NCBI RefSeq assembly: GCF_025264665.1 | Contig: NZ_CP073697.1 | Location: 4,073,501-4,137,500, forward strand | DNA length: 64,000 bases | Direction: 5' to 3' | Source of the DNA: Edaphobacter flagellatus | GTDB taxonomy: Bacteria; Acidobacteriota; Terriglobia; Terriglobales; Acidobacteriaceae | The notes under the pieces: model-generated | Told to the model about the DNA's origin: nothing | Seen by the model: only the letters and a program-made list of their open reading frames with translations | Database searches by the model: none | In this document: piece after piece, positions 24,616 to 33,716 of the stretch | How the letters are laid out: every line of letters starts with the position of its first letter | How positions within the stretch are numbered: position 1 is the stretch's first letter | Program-made: the position numbers and the translations under genes

Positions 24616-27081
24616 ATGAAGCTCAAACGCTTTTTTGCCGCCCACACCGTGGGCTTATCTCTTCTTGTCTTTGGAGCGGCCGTTTTTGCTCCTCACGCAT
24701 CGGCTCAGGCAACCAGCCTTGTCGTCGACTCATTCACCGGCGAGGTCACCCAGAACGAAGTCGACACGTATATCAGCTTCCTGAACAGCGGGACGGGCAA
24801 TGCAGCTCTGCCGACCGTTGCGACTTCCATTGGCAACGACAATCTCTCCTACGGCTCGCCCGGCCTCACGCTTGAAGGGCTCAATTACATGTACCGCATC
24901 ACCGGTGACATCCCCAGCATGGCAACGGAGCATATGCAGCTTCTGAACTTTGCCATCACCTGGTCGGATCGTGTCATCCTCCTTCGTAACGATCAGGCCA
25001 TGGGCTCAAAACAGGTCATGTGGACCGGTAACGTCGATCCCGTATGGCTCACCAAGACCGGCACCGGCGTCGGCTATGCAGGTTCCGAGAACGGCGACAT
25101 CGCAGGACATGTCGTCTACACCGCGCTCAACATTCTGCAGACACCTTCTATCTGGAATCAGATTGTCCCCGACGGCGACCCCAACGGCTTTGGTGCGACC
25201 TACCAGCAGCGCGCCATGACCTACATCAGCATGATGGAGTACACCACGCAGAACTACTTCACCAAGTACTTCGTCAACCCCACGACCTATAAGATTCTTC
25301 CGCCGAACTCCGCCGCCTGGGCCGTCTATGGCGAAAACATGGACGCATGGAACCGGCAGTTTCTGTTCACCAACGTCTACCTCCGTCTCGCGCAGTGCCA
25401 TGCCATCCTCGGCGATAACCCCACGCTGCAGGCCTTCTATACCAACGTCGTCAAAACCGTCGCCGATGCCTTCGTCGCCAACGTCGTACCGGTAACCGGG
25501 CTCGCAGGCGAGGCTGCTTACGACTGGGGATACGGCAATGAAGGCGATCTGATGGGCCAGATCACCGGTGAAAGCCCCAGCCATGCCTCCTACGATATGC
25601 AGGGCCTCGCACGCGTCTTCGAAGCTGGCCCGCAGTTCACCTCTACTACGCTCGAGAACATGGAGCGCTACGCCAACACCATCGAGTACGTTCTCTTCGA
25701 CTTCCAGTCCAACCAGTCCAATCCCAAGACGACCAACTACTACAAGAACAACATCGACAACGGACTCCCACCGGTCACGCCAGGACAAGCGACGCAGGAC
25801 TACCTCTATCCGCAGTTCTATTTCATCTCTCCATACAACACCCTCTTCTGGGCACCGGCCGCCTATGGAGCCAGCCCCTCCGATCACAACAATTACTGGA
25901 ACAATCCCTACATGGTCGCGGGCATTCTGTACTCCAAGCACTGGGTGTACATGCATCCGCAGACCATCGTTGCCGTTGCGTCCAACTCGCAGACCGTTGC
26001 GCAGGGAGGAACCGCAACCTACTCCATCACCACGCAGTCACCCATCCCTGTGACGCTGAGTGTGAACGGCCTGCCTGCCGGTTCGACTTCGTCCTTCAGT
26101 TCAACGACGATCAGCAATGGCAGCGGCGCAACACTCTCCGTCACGCTTCCCGCCAACACCGTCAACGGCAGCACGTTGTTCACGCTCTCCGGTACCGATG
26201 GAACCAATGTGCAGAACTTGGGTATCTCGCTCGTTACCACAGCGCCTGATTTTGCCATCAAGGTCTCTGGCACAAGCACGGTGAACGCGGGCGCGACCGG
26301 CAGCTACACCATCACCATTACTCCATCGAATGGCTTTACTGGCCCCGTCTCGCTCAGCGCGGACAGCTTCCTCGCTCCTGCGGGCACCGGCTACAATTTC
26401 ACGCCCCAGGTCATCAACATCACATCAGCCACCGCAGGAACCGCGACCGTAGCTGCAACCACCAGTGCCACCACAACTCCCGGTGGACAGTGGCCTATCG
26501 GCTACATTGCAACCAGCGGAGCCACCACGCACGAAGGTTACTCGCGGCTCACCGTCAAGGCCGCCGCGCAGTCCATTACCTTCCCGCCGGTGCAAAACGT
26601 AGTCTACGGAACGGCTCCGATTGAATTGCAGGCGACCGCAGGATCGAACCTGCCGGTCACCTATACCGTCACCGGCCCGGCAACGCTCGTTGGATCGCCG
26701 ACGCTGCAGGGACAGGCGCTGGCCATCACCGGAGCAGGAACCGTTACGGTTACGGCTTCACTTGCAGCCAGCACCTACTACAGCGCAGCGCAGCCGGTCA
26801 CGCAGAGCTTCACCGTCGCGCCTGCCGTGCTCACCGTCACCGCACAAAACGCCAGCATGGCTAAGGGAGCAGCCGTACCGCCGCTCTCCGCCGCCATCAC
26901 CGGCTTCGTCAACGGAGACACGGCAAGCGTCGTCTCCGGCTCAGCGGCTCTCAGCACCACGGCCACCAGCAGCTCGCCTGCGGGAGCCTACGCCATCACT
27001 GCGGCTCAGGGAACACTCGCCGCGACCAACTACACCTTCAATTTCGTTAACGGAGTGCTCGTCGTCTCCGGGCGACGCTAA
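24616..27081 (+). CDS. Large secreted protein with helical N-domain and MBG/Ig-like repeats
   Basis: 821 residues. AGGAGG at 24606-24611 favours ATG 24616 over the adjacent TTG. A signal peptide ends in PHASA-QA. Residues 40-430 are rich in Trp/Tyr and helical segments (LTLEGLNYMYRITGD, FAITWSDRVILL, FLFTNVYLRLAQCHAILGD), reminiscent of alpha/alpha-toroid polysaccharide-active enzymes, but I cannot name a family. From about 455 on there are beta-sandwich repeats, then two MBG-type modules (ITFPPVQNVVYGTAPIEL and LTVTAQNASMAKGAAVPPL). This suggests an extracellular enzyme with adhesive modules. The next gene encodes a PEP-CTERM protein. Confidence 0.75.
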   Translation: MKLKRFFAAHTVGLSLLVFGAAVFAPHASAQATSLVVDSFTGEVTQNEVDTYISFLNSGTGNAALPTVATSIGNDNLSYGSPGLTLEGLNYMYRITGDIPSMATEHMQLLNFAITWSDRVILLRNDQAMGSKQVMWTGNVDPVWLTKTGTGVGYAGSENGDIAGHVVYTALNILQTPSIWNQIVPDGDPNGFGATYQQRAMTYISMMEYTTQNYFTKYFVNPTTYKILPPNSAAWAVYGENMDAWNRQFLFTNVYLRLAQCHAILGDNPTLQAFYTNVVKTVADAFVANVVPVTGLAGEAAYDWGYGNEGDLMGQITGESPSHASYDMQGLARVFEAGPQFTSTTLENMERYANTIEYVLFDFQSNQSNPKTTNYYKNNIDNGLPPVTPGQATQDYLYPQFYFISPYNTLFWAPAAYGASPSDHNNYWNNPYMVAGILYSKHWVYMHPQTIVAVASNSQTVAQGGTATYSITTQSPIPVTLSVNGLPAGSTSSFSSTTISNGSGATLSVTLPANTVNGSTLFTLSGTDGTNVQNLGISLVTTAPDFAIKVSGTSTVNAGATGSYTITITPSNGFTGPVSLSADSFLAPAGTGYNFTPQVINITSATAGTATVAATTSATTTPGGQWPIGYIATSGATTHEGYSRLTVKAAAQSITFPPVQNVVYGTAPIELQATAGSNLPVTYTVTGPATLVGSPTLQGQALAITGAGTVTVTASLAASTYYSAAQPVTQSFTVAPAVLTVTAQNASMAKGAAVPPLSAAITGFVNGDTASVVSGSAALSTTATSSSPAGAYAITAAQGTLAATNYTFNFVNGVLVVSGRR

Positions 27082-27158
27082 GCCCAACCCTGGCACATGA
27101 ATCAAACCATGTGCCGGGTGATTTCTATAACAAGATCAAGCTGAAAAGGACCCTATCC

Positions 27159-27752
27159 ATGCGAATCCATCTGAAGAAACTTCTCTCTGTCGCGGCTGTT
27201 GCCATCGTTGCGCTCGCCGCACCATTTGCCAGCGCCGACTCAATCGTCACTGGCAGCGGAACCTGGGACACCAGCGCACCCATCACCTCCTATAGCGCAC
27301 CTGGAGCAACATGGCAGTTCGTCTTCAGAGTGGCCGATCCCGTCCCCGACAACAACATCTCCACCCCCGTCTCCTACTATCAATTCATCCTCAACGGCAC
27401 CGTGGTTTCCACAACTCTGCCCGGTGGAGCAGCCTTCTACATCGATTCCGATCCCACACTCGGCGGCTTCGATCTCTACACCGATCTCAATAACTCCTCG
27501 CCCGATGGAGTCAACGTCGTTAGCCTCTATCTGCCGGTTCCCAGCCTCAACCTCGTCAACGGAACTTTCAATGCAACTATCGGCCTTAACGATGGCGATC
27601 TGCCCGGCTCAGGCTCCGGTACCGTTGTCGTCGCTTCAACACCGGAACCTTCGAGCTTCATCCTGCTCAGCACGGCAGTGCTGTTGGGTGGCAGCCTGCT
27701 CTATGTTCGCCGCTCCAAGCTTGCAACGCAGCCCGTCCGCCGCGTTCTCTAA
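27159..27752 (+). CDS. PEP-CTERM sorting-domain protein
   Basis: 197 residues from ATG 27159 with AAAAGGA upstream. It has a signal peptide (ending SADS) and a C-terminal tripartite sorting signal: STPEPSSF, a hydrophobic helix (ILLSTAVLLGGSLLYV) and RRSK. Such proteins are exported and processed by exosortase, usually with exopolysaccharide production. The central domain is beta-rich and I do not recognise it. It follows the large secreted protein by 77 bases and may be expressed with it. Confidence 0.88.
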   Translation: MRIHLKKLLSVAAVAIVALAAPFASADSIVTGSGTWDTSAPITSYSAPGATWQFVFRVADPVPDNNISTPVSYYQFILNGTVVSTTLPGGAAFYIDSDPTLGGFDLYTDLNNSSPDGVNVVSLYLPVPSLNLVNGTFNATIGLNDGDLPGSGSGTVVVASTPEPSSFILLSTAVLLGGSLLYVRRSKLATQPVRRVL

Positions 27753-27760
27753 CTGCAACA

Positions 27761-27793
27761 ACGCGGCGGAGACACCTGTCGTCTCCGCCGCGT
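27761..27793 (+). terminator. Strong hairpin after the PEP-CTERM gene
   Basis: ACGCGGCGGAGAC and GTCTCCGCCGCGT form a perfect 13-bp stem with a 7-base loop, 9 bases after the stop codon. There is no real T-run, so termination may be inefficient. Confidence 0.7.
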
Positions 27794-27828
27794 AGCTCTG
27801 CCTGCTCTTCAACCCGTACAATCTCTTC

Positions 27829-29763
27829 ATGGGCCGCATTCGTATCCTCTCCGATCTGGTCGCCAACCAGATCGCCGCTGGCGAGGTCGTCGAGCGTCCC
27901 GCCTCCGTCGTCAAAGAGCTGCTCGAAAACTCCCTCGATGCCGGAGCCACCCGCATCCGCATCGAAGTTGAAGCCGGGGGCCGCAAGCTCATCCGCATCG
28001 CCGACAACGGCCACGGCATGATGGCCGACGATGCGCTGCTTGCCTTCGAGCGCCACGCCACCTCCAAGCTGCGCACCTCCGACGATCTCCTCTCCATCGC
28101 CACCCTCGGCTTTCGTGGGGAAGCGCTGCCCTCCATCGCCTCCGTCTCGCGCCTCACGTTGGAGACTCGTGCAGCCGAGGAAGACGCTGGAACCATCGTC
28201 GAGATTAACGGCGGCAACATCCAGCGCGTCGAGCCTGCGGGCCTGCCTGTCGGAACGACGATCACCATTCGCGACCTCTTCTACAACACACCCGCGCGCC
28301 GCAAATTTCTGCGCTCCGAGCAGACCGAGCTCTCCCACATCGCCGCGCTCGTCACGCACTACGCGCTCGCCAATCCCGACCGGCACTTCGAGCTGCATTC
28401 GGCAACGCAGGCATTACTCACCGCGCCCATCACCGCTAACGCAGGCGACCGCCTCTTCCAGATCTTCGGACGCGACACCACCACGCACATGATTCCCGTC
28501 GCGGCAGAGATCGACTTCGCCCGCGCCGGACTCCCCGAGCCTCCACCCTGGAAGCGCGAGCCCGACTACGAGCCACCCGCGCCGGGCTTCCTTCGCATCT
28601 CCGGCTTCGTCTCCAAGCCCGAGCTGCAGAAGCTCAACCGTAATTCGATCTACATCTTCGTCAACGGACGCCTCATCCGCGACCGCCTCATCCTGCACGC
28701 ACTCACCGAGGCCTACCGCAACATCATTCCGCCGACGTCGTATCCCGTCGTGCTCCTCTTCCTCGAGATGCCGCCACAGGAGGTCGACGTCAACGTGCAT
28801 CCTGCCAAAACGGAGGTGCGCTTCCGCCAGTCAGCCTTCATTCACGACTTCGTGCGCGACACCGTGCGCAACGCGCTGATGCATGCGCGCCCGGCGGCGG
28901 ACTTCCTGCATGCCCTCAACAACAACTCACCGATGGCCAGCGCGTCTCTACTCGTCGATGTCAGTCCGCTGCCGAACGGCCCGGATCAGCCCGTCTTCGA
29001 TCCGCAGATGCCTGCGGCAACCTTCGGCGACGCACAAGCTGCATCGGGCGAGGCCTTCGCCTTACAACCAGAGCGCCAACTCCTAACTGCCGAGCGCCTC
29101 GCCTTCAACGGAGCCACGATCCCAGTCGGCTACTCGGATAACTCCACGCTCACCCCGGACGGGGAAGCACAGACACTCAACGAGCTCGCCAACCTTCGCC
29201 CACTCGGCCAGCTCCGCGACTCTTTCATCCTCGCCGTTAATGATGAAGGTCTCTGGATCGTCGATCAGCACGTCGCCCACGAGCGCGTCCTCTTCGAAAA
29301 AATCCTCCGTGACCGCGAAGTAGAGAAGGTCCAGCGCCAGCGCCTCCTCATGCCGCTGCTCATCGACCTGCAGCCCGCACAGATGATCACCTTCGCGAGC
29401 CTCGCCGGCGAGCTTGAACGTAACGGCTTCGAGGCCGAACCCTTCGGCCCGCGGACCATCGCCATCAAAGCCGCGCCTGTCGGCCTCGAAGGTCGCGAGC
29501 TCGAACGCATGCTCGAAGAAGTTCTCGCCGTGCCCGACCGCGAACAGCAGGCCGAAAACGCCGAGGCTCGCCGTCACCGCATCGCCGCCTCCATTGCCTG
29601 TCACGCGGCCATCAAAATCAACACGCCACTCGAGCCCTCCAAGATCGACTGGCTCCTTGCCGAGCTTGCCAAAACCGAACATCCCACCAGCTGCCCCCAC
29701 GGCCGCCCCATCGCGCTGCGTTACTCGCTCAAAGACATTCAAAAAGCCTTCCAGCGCATCTGA
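27829..29763 (+). CDS. mutL: DNA mismatch repair protein MutL
   Basis: 644 residues. The GHKL ATPase motifs are intact: VVKELLENSLDAGA, IRIADNGHGM and LGFRGEALPSI. The C-terminal domain has DQHVAHERVLFE (the endonuclease-type DQHAxxERxxxE motif with Val for the first Ala), ACHAAIKI and CPHGRPI, so this is a nicking MutL as expected for bacteria without MutH. It acts with MutS to direct strand removal. Neighbours do not encode MutS. Confidence 0.98.
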   Translation: MGRIRILSDLVANQIAAGEVVERPASVVKELLENSLDAGATRIRIEVEAGGRKLIRIADNGHGMMADDALLAFERHATSKLRTSDDLLSIATLGFRGEALPSIASVSRLTLETRAAEEDAGTIVEINGGNIQRVEPAGLPVGTTITIRDLFYNTPARRKFLRSEQTELSHIAALVTHYALANPDRHFELHSATQALLTAPITANAGDRLFQIFGRDTTTHMIPVAAEIDFARAGLPEPPPWKREPDYEPPAPGFLRISGFVSKPELQKLNRNSIYIFVNGRLIRDRLILHALTEAYRNIIPPTSYPVVLLFLEMPPQEVDVNVHPAKTEVRFRQSAFIHDFVRDTVRNALMHARPAADFLHALNNNSPMASASLLVDVSPLPNGPDQPVFDPQMPAATFGDAQAASGEAFALQPERQLLTAERLAFNGATIPVGYSDNSTLTPDGEAQTLNELANLRPLGQLRDSFILAVNDEGLWIVDQHVAHERVLFEKILRDREVEKVQRQRLLMPLLIDLQPAQMITFASLAGELERNGFEAEPFGPRTIAIKAAPVGLEGRELERMLEEVLAVPDREQQAENAEARRHRIAASIACHAAIKINTPLEPSKIDWLLAELAKTEHPTSCPHGRPIALRYSLKDIQKAFQRI

Positions 29764-29822
29764 GTTTTTCTTCTCTGTAAGCCCTTGATAAATAGATCCT
29801 TATGGTTAATTAAAAATAGCGA

Positions 29823-29845
29823 CGCTGATTCAAATGAACTCAGCG
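29823..29845. other. Hairpin downstream of mutL
   Basis: CGCTGA-TTCA and TGAA-C-TCAGCG form a hairpin with one bulged base, 60 bases after the mutL stop. It has no T-run; it may act as a 3'-end stabiliser or weak terminator. The rest of 29764-30028 shows no gene I can support. Confidence 0.4.
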
Positions 29846-30028
29846 AGTAACGTCATCGCACCACACCTCCCGCAGGCAATCCTCACTGCTGATATCCTTG
29901 AAAAGACATGTTGTGTGCGTTCACTTTCATCTTGCACACAGCCCCCATCGAAGTTTTAGAAACGTCCATCCTCGGCCCAGGCTGGGGATCGCCGTGCGCG
30001 TATGCCGCACCGCAGGAAAGGCAACACC

Positions 30029-32137
30029 TTGAGTAACTCAGGCACTCCCACTGTCGGCCAGCTCGCCGCCACGCGTTTGAAGCACTGGCATCACGACGCA
30101 CAGCCCATCCTCACCACCAACATGCTGCGCGACTGGCTCAACACCTGCGGCCTCGTCCTCTATACGCCGCGCCCGCAACAGATTCCCGCGTCCGCACCAT
30201 CCTTCGCCGAAGCTGTCCTCGGAGCCGCAACACCCGCACCGACACTCCCCGAACTCGAGCAGCCGCGCACCCTCCTCGCGCGCCTCATCGCCGACGCCGG
30301 AGTCATCCCGCTCCACCTCCTCGGCTCGCCCACCGGCGCAGGCACCGAGACGCCCGACTTCATCGTCTCCCCGCTCTCCTTCTCCTACATCTTCACCCTG
30401 CGCGGCGACAAGCTGTGGAAGCAGCCGCCGACCACCAGCGGCTCCGCTAAAGTCTCTCCACTCGCGCTCGCCACCTACAACCTCATCGCTGCCAAAGGCC
30501 AGCTCAGCGCAGCCGAACTCGCCTCCGAGCTCGGCAACGAGGTCACCGAGTCTGCCACTCTTCGCGCGCTCACCGAACTCTGGCAGCACCTCCGTGTCCT
30601 GCCCATCCTGCAATCCGACGGCTCGCCCACGCTCTGGGAGCTTACCGCCACGCGTTACACCAAGCAGATCAAGGCCGGAGCCAACGCAGGCCAGCCCTCC
30701 GCTCTCTCCGCACTCATCTCCCTCTACCTTGCGCAGTCCGTCCTTCCCACCGAAGAAGAGATCGAGACCTTTCTCTCGCCGCTCGCCTCGCGTTCGCGCA
30801 TCCGCGAAGTCGTTCGCGCCCTCATCGCCGCACGCCAGCTTGAAAGCGTTGTCATCGACGGCAAGTCGCACCTCTATGTCACAGGCGAGCTCCCCGAGCT
30901 CGTCGCCGAACCACAGCCTGTCATAGAAGAAAATGCCTCCGGCGAAGAAGTCGCCGCAAGCGCAGAGCCGGCCCAGGAACAGGAGCGCATCAAAAAGTTC
31001 GCGCCTGCCGCACGCGAATTCAAAAAGCCGCGCCGCGACTTCGCAGCAGGCGAGTCCTCTGACCGCCGCCCCCGTTTCTCCGACAAAGAACGTCGCCCCT
31101 TCCAGCGCGACCGCCGTACCGACTTCACCAAGCCATGGGATGAAGACCGCCGCGACCGCAGTCGTAGCGAAGAGTCTGCCGAGCGCACCGGGAGACCTGA
31201 TTCTGATCGCGAAGCGCGCCGTCCTCCTTTCCGTTCCGATCGTGGCGCCGGCAAACCGCGCAGCTTCGCCGAGAAAGCACGCGGCGGCTTCGACCGCGGC
31301 CAGCGCAGCGGGCCGCCGTTCCGCAAGTTCGACTCACCGCGTCGCCCTCCACGCACCGAAGTTCCTGGTCAGGATCAAGCCGCTGAATCTGCAACGGGCT
31401 CCAGCGAAGAGCGTCCGCGCCGCAGCTTCGATCGCAATAAGCCCTTCGGTGCCAGGAAGCCGTTTGGAGAGAAGAAGCCCTTCGGTGAGAAGAGGTCGTT
31501 CGGCGAACGCAAATCCTTCGGTGACAGAAAACCCGCAGGCGACCGCAAGCCATTTGGCGAGCGCAAGGCGTTCGGCGACCGCAAGCGTACAGAAGATCGC
31601 GAGTCCTCTGGAGAGCGGAGATCGTTTGAAGGCCGCAAGCCTTTCGGTGACCGCAAACCGTCGGGCGACCGTAAACCTTTTGGCGACCGCAAATCTTTTG
31701 GTGATCGCAAGCCCTTCGGCGAGCGAAAGTCCTTCGGTGATCGCAAACCATCCGGCGACCGCAGACCCTTTGGCGAGAGAAAGCCCTTCGGCGACCGTAA
31801 GCCATTCAAGCGGGATGACGCCTCCGGAGATTCGCCTCGCCGAGAGTTTTCCGATAAGCCAAGACGTACCGCATCCTCTGGTTCCAGCTTCGCAGGCAAG
31901 AAATCCTTTGGCGAGAAGAAGTCCTTCGGCGAAAAGAAGCCGTTTGGCGACCGCAAGCCTGCGGGTGATCGCAAGCCGTTCGGCGAAAGAAAGTTTGCAG
32001 GCAAGGGAACTGGTCGCAGTGACCGGCCAACCGGTAAGCCGCCCCGCAAAGCTTCGGGTTCATTCGATAAATTCAAAGGTGGCGCCAAGCCCTTCGGCAA
32101 GCGTGGAGCACCGCCCAAAAAGCGGCGGGACGAATAG
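30029..32137 (+). CDS. Winged-helix-like protein with long KPFGDR-repeat tail
   Basis: The best start is TTG 30029, with AAAGG 7 bases upstream; ATG 30002 lacks a ribosome-binding site. The N-terminal ~290 residues form an ordered domain with helix-turn-helix-like segments ([19 protein letters not shown] and [16 protein letters not shown]); I cannot name the family securely, although it recalls AlkZ-like winged-helix proteins. From about residue 300 it becomes highly charged and disordered, ending in about 26 copies of a six-residue unit of type [12 protein letters not shown]. Basic low-complexity tails of this kind often bind RNA or DNA. It is followed by cmk after 65 bases. Confidence 0.7.
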   Translation: MSNSGTPTVGQLAATRLKHWHHDAQPILTTNMLRDWLNTCGLVLYTPRPQQIPASAPSFAEAVLGAATPAPTLPELEQPRTLLARLIADAGVIPLHLLGSPTGAGTETPDFIVSPLSFSYIFTLRGDKLWKQPPTTSGSAKVSPLALATYNLIAAKGQLSAAELASELGNEVTESATLRALTELWQHLRVLPILQSDGSPTLWELTATRYTKQIKAGANAGQPSALSALISLYLAQSVLPTEEEIETFLSPLASRSRIREVVRALIAARQLESVVIDGKSHLYVTGELPELVAEPQPVIEENASGEEVAASAEPAQEQERIKKFAPAAREFKKPRRDFAAGESSDRRPRFSDKERRPFQRDRRTDFTKPWDEDRRDRSRSEESAERTGRPDSDREARRPPFRSDRGAGKPRSFAEKARGGFDRGQRSGPPFRKFDSPRRPPRTEVPGQDQAAESATGSSEERPRRSFDRNKPFGARKPFGEKKPFGEKRSFGERKSFGDRKPAGDRKPFGERKAFGDRKRTEDRESSGERRSFEGRKPFGDRKPSGDRKPFGDRKSFGDRKPFGERKSFGDRKPSGDRRPFGERKPFGDRKPFKRDDASGDSPRREFSDKPRRTASSGSSFAGKKSFGEKKSFGEKKPFGDRKPAGDRKPFGERKFAGKGTGRSDRPTGKPPRKASGSFDKFKGGAKPFGKRGAPPKKRRDE
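31439..32010 (+). repeat. 18-bp degenerate coding repeat, KPFGDR units
   Basis: Two blocks (31439-31815 and about 31897-32007) repeat an 18-base unit coding K-P/S-F-G-D/E-R/K. Synonymous and conservative changes between copies indicate long-term maintenance of the protein pattern rather than a recent duplication. Confidence 0.85.
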
Positions 32138-32202
32138 AACCAGGTACCCCTCACGAAAAACCTGCAACGCTCTACTAACCAGACGAGTAAGATTAGCCGC
32201 GC

Positions 32203-32994
32203 ATGAGCCAGAGCCAGGACGCACCGCACAACAACACGCCCTCATCCAACACCTCCAGCCGCCAGCGTCCCGTCATCGCCATCGACGGACCTGCCGGCGC
32301 AGGGAAAAGCACGCTGGCGGCCCATCTCGCACGCCGCTTCGGTTTCCTCAACCTCGAGACCGGAGCCATGTATCGCGCACTCGCGCTCAAGGCCATCGAA
32401 AGCGATCTCTCCTTCGACGAAGAGGCGCCGCTTCTCGATATTGCCGCCTACACCACCATCCGGCTCGAGCCGCAGCTTGAGGGCAATCGTGTCCTGCTCG
32501 ATAATCGCGACGTCTCCCGCCGTGTACGCGACGCCGATGTTACCGCCGCCGCTTCGCGCATCTCCGTCCATCCCAAACTCCGTGCCTGGATGGTGAAGCA
32601 GCAGCGCGCCCTCGGCGCATCCGGCGGAGTCGTCATGGAAGGCCGCGACATCGGTACCGCCGTCTTCCCCGACGCCGAGGTCAAGATCTTCCTCGACGCC
32701 TCGCCTGAGGTTCGCGGTGACCGGCGCTACCGGCAGGTCTCCCTCCCTCCCCAGCCCAACGAAGGTGGTCAGGCCACTCTCTCCGCTGAGGAACAGGCTG
32801 CGCGCGCCGCAGCGCAGGAAAAACTTCTGCGCGAGATGAAGGAGCGCGACGAGCGCGATCGCAATCGTGCCGAGTCTCCCCTCAAACCCGCTGCCGATGC
32901 CATTGTTCTCGACTCCACCGCGCTCACGCTGGATCAGGTGCTGGCCAGGGCGGAAGAGGTCGTCCGCTCCCATCTCCCACACACTTCCTCGTAA
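32203..32994 (+). CDS. cmk: Cytidylate kinase
   Basis: 263 residues. After a ~20-residue polar N-terminal extension comes the P-loop (VIAIDGPAGAGKSTLA), then LETGAMYRALALKAI and VVMEGRDIGTAVFPDAEVKIFLDA, diagnostic of Cmk, which phosphorylates CMP and dCMP with ATP. The lid segment contains RRYRQV and a stretch ending ERDERDRNRAESPL. The length is slightly above the usual ~225 because of the N-terminal and lid extensions. Confidence 0.97.
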   Translation: MSQSQDAPHNNTPSSNTSSRQRPVIAIDGPAGAGKSTLAAHLARRFGFLNLETGAMYRALALKAIESDLSFDEEAPLLDIAAYTTIRLEPQLEGNRVLLDNRDVSRRVRDADVTAAASRISVHPKLRAWMVKQQRALGASGGVVMEGRDIGTAVFPDAEVKIFLDASPEVRGDRRYRQVSLPPQPNEGGQATLSAEEQAARAAAQEKLLREMKERDERDRNRAESPLKPAADAIVLDSTALTLDQVLARAEEVVRSHLPHTSS

Positions 32995-33177
32995 CCACAA
33001 AACGGCCAGTTAGAGTGCACCGAAATCAGTGCAATCAAAAGATTTCTCAAAAAAACTTACTGAATATGCTAACCTTCACACATCGTTTGAAACAGATTGG
33101 TTTTCTGAGACGTTCGTCTGCACGGAACACCGTTTGGATCTAGCGGCAATTCATTTAGTTGGAAACAAGGAAGAAAC

Positions 33178-33378
33178 ATGGAACAGGGAACAGTTAAGTG
33201 GTTCAATGATGCGAAAGGCTTTGGCTTTATCAGCCGTCAGAACGGCGAGGATGTGTTCGTGCACTACTCGGCGATCAACTCCAGCGGCTTTAAGAGCCTT
33301 CAGGAGGGCCAGGCAGTTCAGTTCAACGTGGTGAAGGGACCGAAGGGGTGGCAGGCCTCTGACGTTCAGCCGCTGTAA
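33178..33378 (+). CDS. Cold-shock domain protein
   Basis: 66 residues with intact RNP1 (KGFGFI) and RNP2 (DVFVHY) motifs that bind single-stranded nucleic acid. AAGGAAG precedes the ATG. A 183-base gap lies upstream, consistent with the long leader of csp mRNAs that acts as a temperature-sensitive structure, but no specific fold is claimed. It is followed by a very stable terminator. Confidence 0.97.
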   Translation: MEQGTVKWFNDAKGFGFISRQNGEDVFVHYSAINSSGFKSLQEGQAVQFNVVKGPKGWQASDVQPL

Positions 33379-33421
33379 AAACGTTCTACCGGCTTCGAGC
33401 ATACAAGGTTCGACCAGCATT

Positions 33422-33451
33422 GCGAGGGGATAGCTTCGGCTGTCCCCTCGC
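33422..33451 (+). terminator. Terminator of the cold-shock gene
   Basis: GCGAGGGGATAGC and GCTGTCCCCTCGC form a 13-bp stem (one G-T pair) around a TTCG tetraloop, followed by GTGTTTAAA. Confidence 0.85.
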
Positions 33452-33572
33452 GTGTTTAAATCCACAAAAACCTTGTCAAGAGGTAAATCGTGTAAAGCCA
33501 TTATTTTCAATGGCTTGAATGTGCGCATTAACCCCCTGCATTTTGCTACACTTAAATCAGGTTCTAAAAAAG

Positions 33573-33607
33573 GATGGCCGCCGATAGATTGTCGGCGGCC
33601 ATCTCTT
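33573..33607. terminator. Second, bidirectional terminator
   Basis: GATGGCCGCCGA and TCGGCGGCCATC form a perfect 12-bp stem. The plus strand continues TCTTTTGG; the minus strand continues CTTTTTTAG. It lies 120 bases beyond the cold-shock terminator. No gene is visible between the two, so either an unseen short RNA ends here or it protects against read-through from both sides. Confidence 0.8.
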
Positions 33608-33613
33608 TTGGAA

Positions 33614-33695
33614 TCAATATTTTGATGGTTAAACCCTTACCCTTCAATATTTTACAGTTTTGATTGAAAGGTAAGACTTTATATATCAATATTTT
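33614..33695. repeat. Three direct copies of TCAATATTTT
   Basis: The decamer occurs at 33614-33623, 33644-33653 and 33686-33695 in an AT-rich, gene-free stretch between convergent genes. Function unknown. Confidence 0.5.
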
Positions 33696-33716
33696 GCAGA
33701 AAAAGGGTAGGGGGGA

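Noticed and set aside
31439..32010. Regular 18-bp repeats taken as a CRISPR-like array
   Set aside because: The units are contiguous, in frame and code for KPFGDR-type residues; there are no spacers and no cas genes.
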